A DNA stretch of 64,000 nucleotides from Mytilus edulis (Eukaryota > Mollusca > Bivalvia > Mytilida > Mytilidae): assembly GCF_963676685.1 (NCBI RefSeq), contig NC_092344.1:90488749-90552748 (forward strand). The letters are read 5' to 3'. Under the pieces are notes generated by a model. The model was not told where the DNA came from, made no database searches, and saw only the letters and a list, made by a program, of their open reading frames with translations. Numbering within the stretch: the first letter of the stretch is position 1; every line of letters begins with the position of its first letter. Of this stretch, positions 58,201 through 64,000 are shown in pieces. A program made the translations under genes and the position numbers.

Positions 58201-61200
58201 CAGTAACAATTGTAACTTTCATCAGAAACAAAACAATCAAATCTGTAAATTTTTTTTATTCATTGTGTTTAGACAGTTCAGTATAATAAAAATCTCTAAC
58301 TAACCACTGTTGATCATCATATCAAAGAAGCCAGGATGTTCTTGGTTGTATTCTAAATACATGTCTGACCTCTTTAGAGTGTAGTCCATCTGTGCGTCTG
58401 AGTAGATACCTCTGTCCCGTAAACGTTTCTCATGAGAATCTTTACTCAATGGCATAATCAACACATATCTTGGTTCAAAATAAGTATTTTTAAGTGTAAG
58501 CACACCCTGTATAGAAAAAAACCCAATAAAATAAAAAAAAACTTTTATGGCAGGGATAACATATGAGGAAATGTGGCTACTTCAATAAAATCTTTATAGA
58601 TAAATATATTAACTGATGAACACTTTTTGTTGAGTGGAGGTGCTCTTTTTACATTTTTTACACAAACAATTGGTATTTTTATGGTGTAGTTTTGTTTACG
58701 CATAGCAATGACTTGTTCTAAAACACTTTCAAACCAGTGTATAATTTGATGGTAAATTATTATAGTATTAACCTAGTTCTATTATAGAATTCACAGATCT
58801 ATCTACAAACATAACTCTATGTAACTTGTTATCCTTTTAGAAATGTGTATAACATTATAGGTCCTACTTTATTTTCTAGAAAACATGAAACACTTTAAAA
58901 CAAACAAAAAACATTTGATTTCTTAACATGAACTATTTATGTATTTTTGTATGTATCTTGAAAATTGTTAAAAAAAGTTAAATTGTTCTTTCTTATTTTG
59001 ACCGCCTCATTTTGCCAGTACCCACAGGTACACCTAATATGTCATTTGCAATACAAAGTTGTATGCATGTTTATGTTGTTGCTCTACAAAACTTTGTTGT
59101 TTAAGTTCAGTCCTTTCAAGTAATACAAATGGTTTTCAATTAATCTACAAGAAATATTTGTTGTTGCCTACTGTTAAGCATAGTTACCTCAAGTTCCATA
59201 TGTACAACACAAGCTAGACCTTCTCTTGCAACACATTCAACTGACTCCATCTGTAAACCATACCAGTTACTATTATACTGATATGTCTGGATAAACTGAC
59301 CCTGGAATGAAATATAGTACATACAGCTATAATAAGATTGAAAGTAGATGTCATGCCTAAAATTCTGATGTTATAACAAGAAGTTAGCTGTCTTAAAAAG
59401 ATGAACAAATAATTTTCAAAACATTTATTTTTGTAAATAAAGTTTGTAACAGTTCCCAAATTTTAATCTCCCCTGATTATTATTGTTAAGAAATTATCTC
59501 GACTCAAAGGCTGTTTCCTTACCATTTTGATATCATATTCAAACTTTTCAAGGGTAACATAGTGATAGTCCTGTCCCATTTTTTCTTCCTGATGTGGTCT
59601 TCTTGTTGTGTGGGAAATCCTAAAAGTAATATCAAGCTACACATTTCAATATCAAAATATATTGTCATCAATATGCATCATTTTAAAACAAGTGTAAAGA
59701 TCTTTTTTACTATATATATATATTAATCACTACATTAAAATAAAGAATTAATCATTATTATCACATATTTTGTACTGATATGTACGTTTTTGCATGGCCA
59801 ATAATAGCCGGAAGTCAAGGTTGGTTATCAGCCCTCGGGCCGATATCGATATCAGCCCTCGAAATCCATATCAAGCCCCCGAGTTTAACTTCCGGTAAAC
59901 TGTCAATCAAAGACTATTTGTAAAAAAGTTGAACACAATGAAAAGAAATTTAGAAAGTTACGAATCAGTAGAAGAAAAAAGTAGAAATCAACAGTGAAAA
60001 TCACAAAAGTTCCCGTAAAATTTTGACATCATAAAGAATTTATAAAATATATGACGCCACACTGGAATGAGTAGCGATATAGGATTCTTCTTAAGCATTT
60101 TTAACATTTGTAATGTAACATTTTAAAGTCGTTTAATATTTGCAATTCTTAGAATTAATATATTTATTGTTAATCATTTCTGAAACTTTTCACAAAACGT
60201 TGTTTACCTACTGTGATACGAACTTTTTTAAACTCACAGTGATACATTTTTTATTTTATTTTCGTAAAATATCTTTTTGATTTTTGATGAAATATCAAAC
60301 ATAATTTGGTGTAAGCTATTTGTTTTCTCTTGCTTAAAAATATGTGATAAATAGATTATTACATGTCATTTTTCATATGGTCCCTGGTATCAGCCCACGA
60401 CCCATATCAAGCCCTCGGGCTAAAGCCCTCTGGCTTGATATGGGAGTCTAGGGCTGATACCAGGGCAATATGAAAAATGCCATGTAATAATCTATAATAA
60501 TAATTTGATGTTTTTTATTTCTAATTTGAAAAAAAAACCACTTGAAGATATCTATTTAATAGTATCATCTTTACACATAGTTTATAAATCAATCATATTT
60601 ATTGATTTACCTGTTTTTGTTTCTGAGCTATCATAATGAAGGTTGATCAAGAAAATTGTACCAAATTTCAAAATGGTTCAGTTTGGTTTAAATTCTTTAA
60701 AATGTTTCTCTGACAAGGACGTAAAACTAATAAAGGTTCAGTGTAGTCATTTGATATTCTAACTTCTATAATCTTATGTGATATTTAATATTTTGGAACA
60801 ATGAAGTAGATACAACTTACCCATAACCAAAGTAGTCTCCAAATTCATCTACAAGTTTCATTGCCAAATCTTTCTTCCCTGATCCCTGGGGTCCAACCAG
60901 AACTAACATTGGGTAAGGTGTTTCTACACTCGGTAATGTACTGAAATAAAGCATTGAATTTGATCAAGACAAATAAAATATAAATTTAAGATATAATTGG
61001 TACTACAAACATTTTTTTTTACCTGTAGTTGAAATTAATTACTGTTGACTAGCTCTATAAAATATTTTTAACTGGTATTTACAATCTAAAAGATAATTTA
61101 CTTGTCTTAGACTGTACTAAAATTGTTTTGATTGTCAGCGACTGTAAATTGATTTTTAAACTATAATATGTACTTGTCCCAGACTCTACTTGGTTGGAGG

Positions 61201-63352
61201 AACTGATAAACAACATGCATTATACGACTGTAAATTGAATTTTAAACTATAATATGTACCTGTCCCAGACTCTGCTTGATTGGAGGAACTGATGAACAAC
61301 ATGCATTATACGACTGTAAATTGAATTTTAAACTATAATATGTACCTGTCCCGGACTCTACTTGGTTGGAGGAACTGATAAACAACATGCATTATACGAC
61401 TGTAAATTGAATTTTAAACTATAATATGTACCTGTCCCAGACTCTACTTGGTTGGAGGAACTGATAAACAACATGCATTATACGACTGTAAATTGAATTA
61501 TAAACTATAATATGTACCTGTCCCAGACTCTACTTGGTTGGAGGAACTGATAAACAACATGCATTATACGACTGTAAATTGAATTTTAAACTATAATATG
61601 TACCTGTCCCAGACTCTACTTGGTTGGAGGAACTGATAAACAACATGCATTATATGATCTCTGGATGCTATAACTTCTAATGGTGGATTAAACATATTTG
61701 CTGCTGCAACCTGAAAAAAAAAGTAAAAAAAATGTCAAAGAAGTAGAGCAACATGTTTTATACCAGAGAAAAAGTAGTTTCCATTTATTTTGAAACTGTT
61801 AAAATCAACAAAAAAGGAAATAGATATGTGCTGTATCAACAGATTGTTGTATAATAACATATATAACTGAAACCGTTTAGGAAAAAAACTTTTTTGCGAG
61901 TCTCATTCACTAATATTTAATAATAAGGGTAAATTTTAATTATATACCCCGTCTGGTATCCGTCAGAAAATGTGAGTACTCTCAGATCTGTACTTAGCGT
62001 TTTATTTGTTGTTGGGATGTATAAATTCCCTGCCACATCAAGTCTGTGTTTTTGTAAGATGTTTTTCTGCTTTTAATCAACCTGATGAGTAAAGCCCTTT
62101 CAACTTATTTTTATAGTTTGTTCTGATGTTCTGTTGTAACACAACTGTCCCAGGTTAGGGGGAGGGTTTTGCACCAGCGTTTAGCAAACTAGTTTTATCC
62201 TGCCATGTTTTCTGTATGTCCCTATCACAATTCAGGAGCCTGTAACACAGCGGTTTTTGTTTTTTGCTGTGTATCATATTTGTTTTTCATTCACTGTTTT
62301 GTCTATAAATCAGGCTGTTAGTTTTCTTGTAAGAATTGTTTAAAAGTTGTCATTTCACAGCCATTTTATAGCTGACTATGCGTTATTGGTCTTGCTCATG
62401 GTCATATGTTGACCTATAGCTGTTATCTTCTATGTCCTATGGTCTCTAGTCGATTGTTGTCTCATTGGCAATTATATCCCAGCTTCTTATTTTTATATAT
62501 TATGCTTAAATACACTATGGCCATAAAAGAGATCTTAAAATGTCTAAGATTTAAATGATGAATATCCCTTTACTAACCTTTTCTTCAACCTCCACTTTGT
62601 GTCTGTCAAGCTGTGTTAAATTTTGAAGTCTAAATAAAATACAGAGCCTATAATCAGGAAGTTCTTGAATGGGATTCCGTAACAAATTAAGCTGCCTCAA
62701 CATACGTAATCCTTTTACAAACTTGATTTCTGTGATATCTATTACCTATGATAAGTGATTAAAGAAAATTTAGTCATTACAGTGGAAATTTAATTGTAAC
62801 ATTTACACAAATTATCTCCCCTTTATTCAACATTTTCACCAAATAAATGAAATAAATTATCTATGAAAATTAAAACCTAGTCCTTTATGAAAAATTTGGT
62901 TCTTTCAACTTACTGCCTTTTTATTGTGCCTTTCTTAATTTTATTTTTTAATTTGAACAAGATATTCCACTCATGAATGATTTGTTATATGACCTTCCAG
63001 GCTTATATGAAGACAGACTAAAATAAAAAGTGATTCTGTAAGCCTTTTTCAAGGAAACCATCTTGAAAAGTATCATTGTTTAAATAACACAGGATTTGAA
63101 TTTTTAATTTCTTTTCATAAAATATCTGAGCCAAAGGGGCTACCTCAATAAGTTCATAGTTTTGAAAGAGGAGAATATGGTGTTTACCTTATGTTTGCAG
63201 ATGCAATATTATTTCAAATTGATACAACCTTTATGTTTATGTTTTGTGTGGCCATTACTAACCTCATTATCTTCCACATCAATACACTCCATCAAATCAT
63301 GGTCTTCTAAACCCTTCAAACTTCTTATGTTGTTTCCACATAAATTAATTGT
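55269..63352 (-). CDS. LRGUK: Leucine-rich repeat and guanylate-kinase protein (5' end outside window)
   Basis: Ten exons read on the minus strand with matching phases: 63352-63263, 62745-62578, 61710-61604, 60940-60821, 59619-59523, 59301-59188, 58506-58305, 57842-57610, 56511-56423 and 55650-55269. They give 533 aa; the N-terminus lies beyond the window. Visible residues 1-70 are leucine-rich repeats (TINLCGNNIRSLKGL, LRQLNLLRNPIQELPDYR, then LTQLDRHKVEVEEK). A guanylate-kinase-like domain follows: TPYPMLVLVGPQGSGKKDLA with Walker A GPQGSGKK (138-145), TTRRP (166-170), GQDYHYV, and EPRYVLIMPL. The C-terminal 190 aa or so are acidic and Ser/Pro-rich, ending AVKAGY. Human LRGUK (825 aa) is needed for sperm tail and manchette assembly; a microtubule or ciliary role is inferred here. 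The intron after 61604 holds the 86-bp exon-derived tandem repeat. Confidence 0.9.
56717..57483. mobile_element. Foldback element with 237-bp arms
   Basis: Arms 56717-56953 and 57246-57483 are inverted copies (outer ends 'ataatactccaaattg' and 'caatttggagtattat'). An inner inverted pair of 17 bp lies at 57065-57081 (TCTCTTCCAACCTGGCC) and 57227-57243. Each arm contains a CTGATGA...GAAACATGTAGAC motif. It lies in the LRGUK intron between 56511 and 57610. The 61-codon frame inside shows no domain. Possibly two head-to-head ends of a Penelope-like element. Confidence 0.7.
59790..60505. mobile_element. Non-coding element with palindromic GC-rich blocks
   Basis: The left block (59808-59895) has 'ccggaagtcaa' and 'ttaacttccgg' as inverted ends around 'tcagccctcgggc' words. 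The right block (60380-60470) is a palindrome of 'gcccgagggcttgatatggg'-type text. The middle (60001-60066) shares 'cccgtaaaa' and 'tgacgccaca' with 2340-3000. Intronic in LRGUK. Confidence 0.6.
61140..61656 (-). repeat. 86-bp tandem repeat spanning an LRGUK exon-intron border, six copies
   Basis: The word 'tgtccc' recurs at 61175, 61261, 61347, 61433, 61519 and 61605, exactly 86 bp apart. The highest-coordinate copy includes the real 3' end and donor of the exon 61710-61604. The other five are intronic and near-identical. Each intronic copy carries an acceptor-like TTTACAG and a donor GGACAG|GTACAT (GGACAA|GTACAT in the last copy), delimiting 54 nt. See findings for the in-frame consequence. 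Confidence 0.95.
61960..62500 (-). repeat. Composite of interspersed repeats including family A (inverted)
   Basis: 61970-62100 matches 52265-52360 on the same strand. 62270-62500 is family A reversed ('aaatcaggctgttagttttc', 'agctgactatgcgttattgg', 'ggcaattatatcccagcttc'). Between them, 62140-62230 has 'caactgtcccaggttagggg', as in a short piece near 44520. Intronic in LRGUK. Confidence 0.6.
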
Positions 63353-64000
63353 CTGCAAAATTAAATATATACATCAATACTTACTTTTAAGTTGAAATCA
63401 ATAAAATAACTTAACTTGATGTTATCCAATGATTACAAAATACTAGTAAATCAGCTTTCTCATTTTAATAGTATACACTTGCATTATCAACCAGGTATAT
63501 TTAGTTGATTTTTAAAAATCTGCACTTACCATATTGAAAAATGAATGTATTTAATAAAATTTCTACAAGAGAAAGCATCATTATTTACAAAGATAAGTCA
63601 AATATGAATAGTTGAGACACTGATTGTACATGGAACAAAACAACTTGAGGGAGATGTAATATTTGAAGTCAAGTTCCTCCTAAGTTGCTATATGGTGAAG
63701 TCTAGTTTTTATGTTTTGGCATTATTTCTACACACTCATCATTAGTTATTATTATGTAAAAAATACCGCATAGTCAGCTATAAAAGGCCCTGATAAGACA
63801 ATGTAAAACGTTAATGTTTCTATCTACTTTAATTGAAATATTATATACATTTTAGGATTGTTCCTTCATAAACTCTAGTAATCTTTTTCACAAGAATTAT
63901 TTTGTACCTTAATCATGCATCAACTATGTTGAAATTCATTAAATATATCAATCTGATTGTTACAGATTAATTAGGGATTTGTTTGGATGCAAAAACTGTT
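63353..64000. other. LRGUK intron to the window end
   Basis: No exon that keeps the LRGUK frame. A donor-like GTAAGT at 63529 on the minus strand follows a frame with a stop, so it does not fit. A family A fragment ('cgcatagtcagctataaaag') lies at 63766. Confidence 0.5.

Noticed and set aside
63524-63575. Possible further LRGUK exon ending at a GTAAGT donor
   Set aside because: The only frame compatible with the next exon contains a stop codon, and the implied exon would be 33 nt.

Overview
This is AT-rich eukaryotic DNA with intron-split genes (GT-AG introns), long introns and very dense interspersed repeats. Many of the repeats look like families I know from marine mussels (Mytilus), so a mussel or close bivalve relative is the best guess. 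That assignment is an inference from repeats and gene families, not a database result.

Layout. 1-5.3 kb: repeats only, including a foldback-like element packed with GACGTC motifs. 5.4-9.85 kb (minus): a secreted protein with two fasciclin (FAS1) domains, six coding exons. 10.2-12.9 kb: repeats and a dead reverse transcriptase. 13.2-14.3 kb (plus): a single-exon rhodopsin-type GPCR. 14.4-21.2 kb: repeats and a LINE scrap. 21.2-22.9 kb (plus): a two-exon ATP-grasp ligase resembling carnosine synthase. 24.8-29.8 kb (minus): a second two-FAS1-domain secreted protein with the same intron phases as the first. 30-36.57 kb: tandem arrays and a 2.1 kb element with terminal inverted repeats that ends 6 bp from the next gene's stop codon. 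36.6-38.6 kb (minus): an SNM1B/Apollo-like metallo-beta-lactamase/beta-CASP nuclease in one coding exon. 39-49.8 kb: repeats, hairpins, a 70-bp palindromic satellite, and an isolated open first exon behind a CRE-like site. 49.9-52.05 kb (plus): MRPS33. 55.3-63.35 kb (minus, continuing past the window): the C-terminal part of an LRGUK homologue (leucine-rich repeats, guanylate-kinase domain, disordered tail).

The genes do not form a pathway. They are housekeeping or repair functions (MRPS33, Apollo), a probable cilia/sperm-type protein (LRGUK), secreted adhesion-type proteins (FAS1 pair), a receptor and a ligase. The most striking structure is an 86-bp tandem repeat in LRGUK. It has copied the 3' end of an exon together with its splice donor. 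Each of five intronic copies is also preceded by an acceptor-like AG, giving a row of potential 54-nt in-frame mini-exons. Other points of interest are the exon-by-exon match of the FAS1 paralogues, candidate PCNA-binding and TRF2-docking-like motifs in the Apollo tail, and a foldback element with hammerhead-like motifs in both arms.
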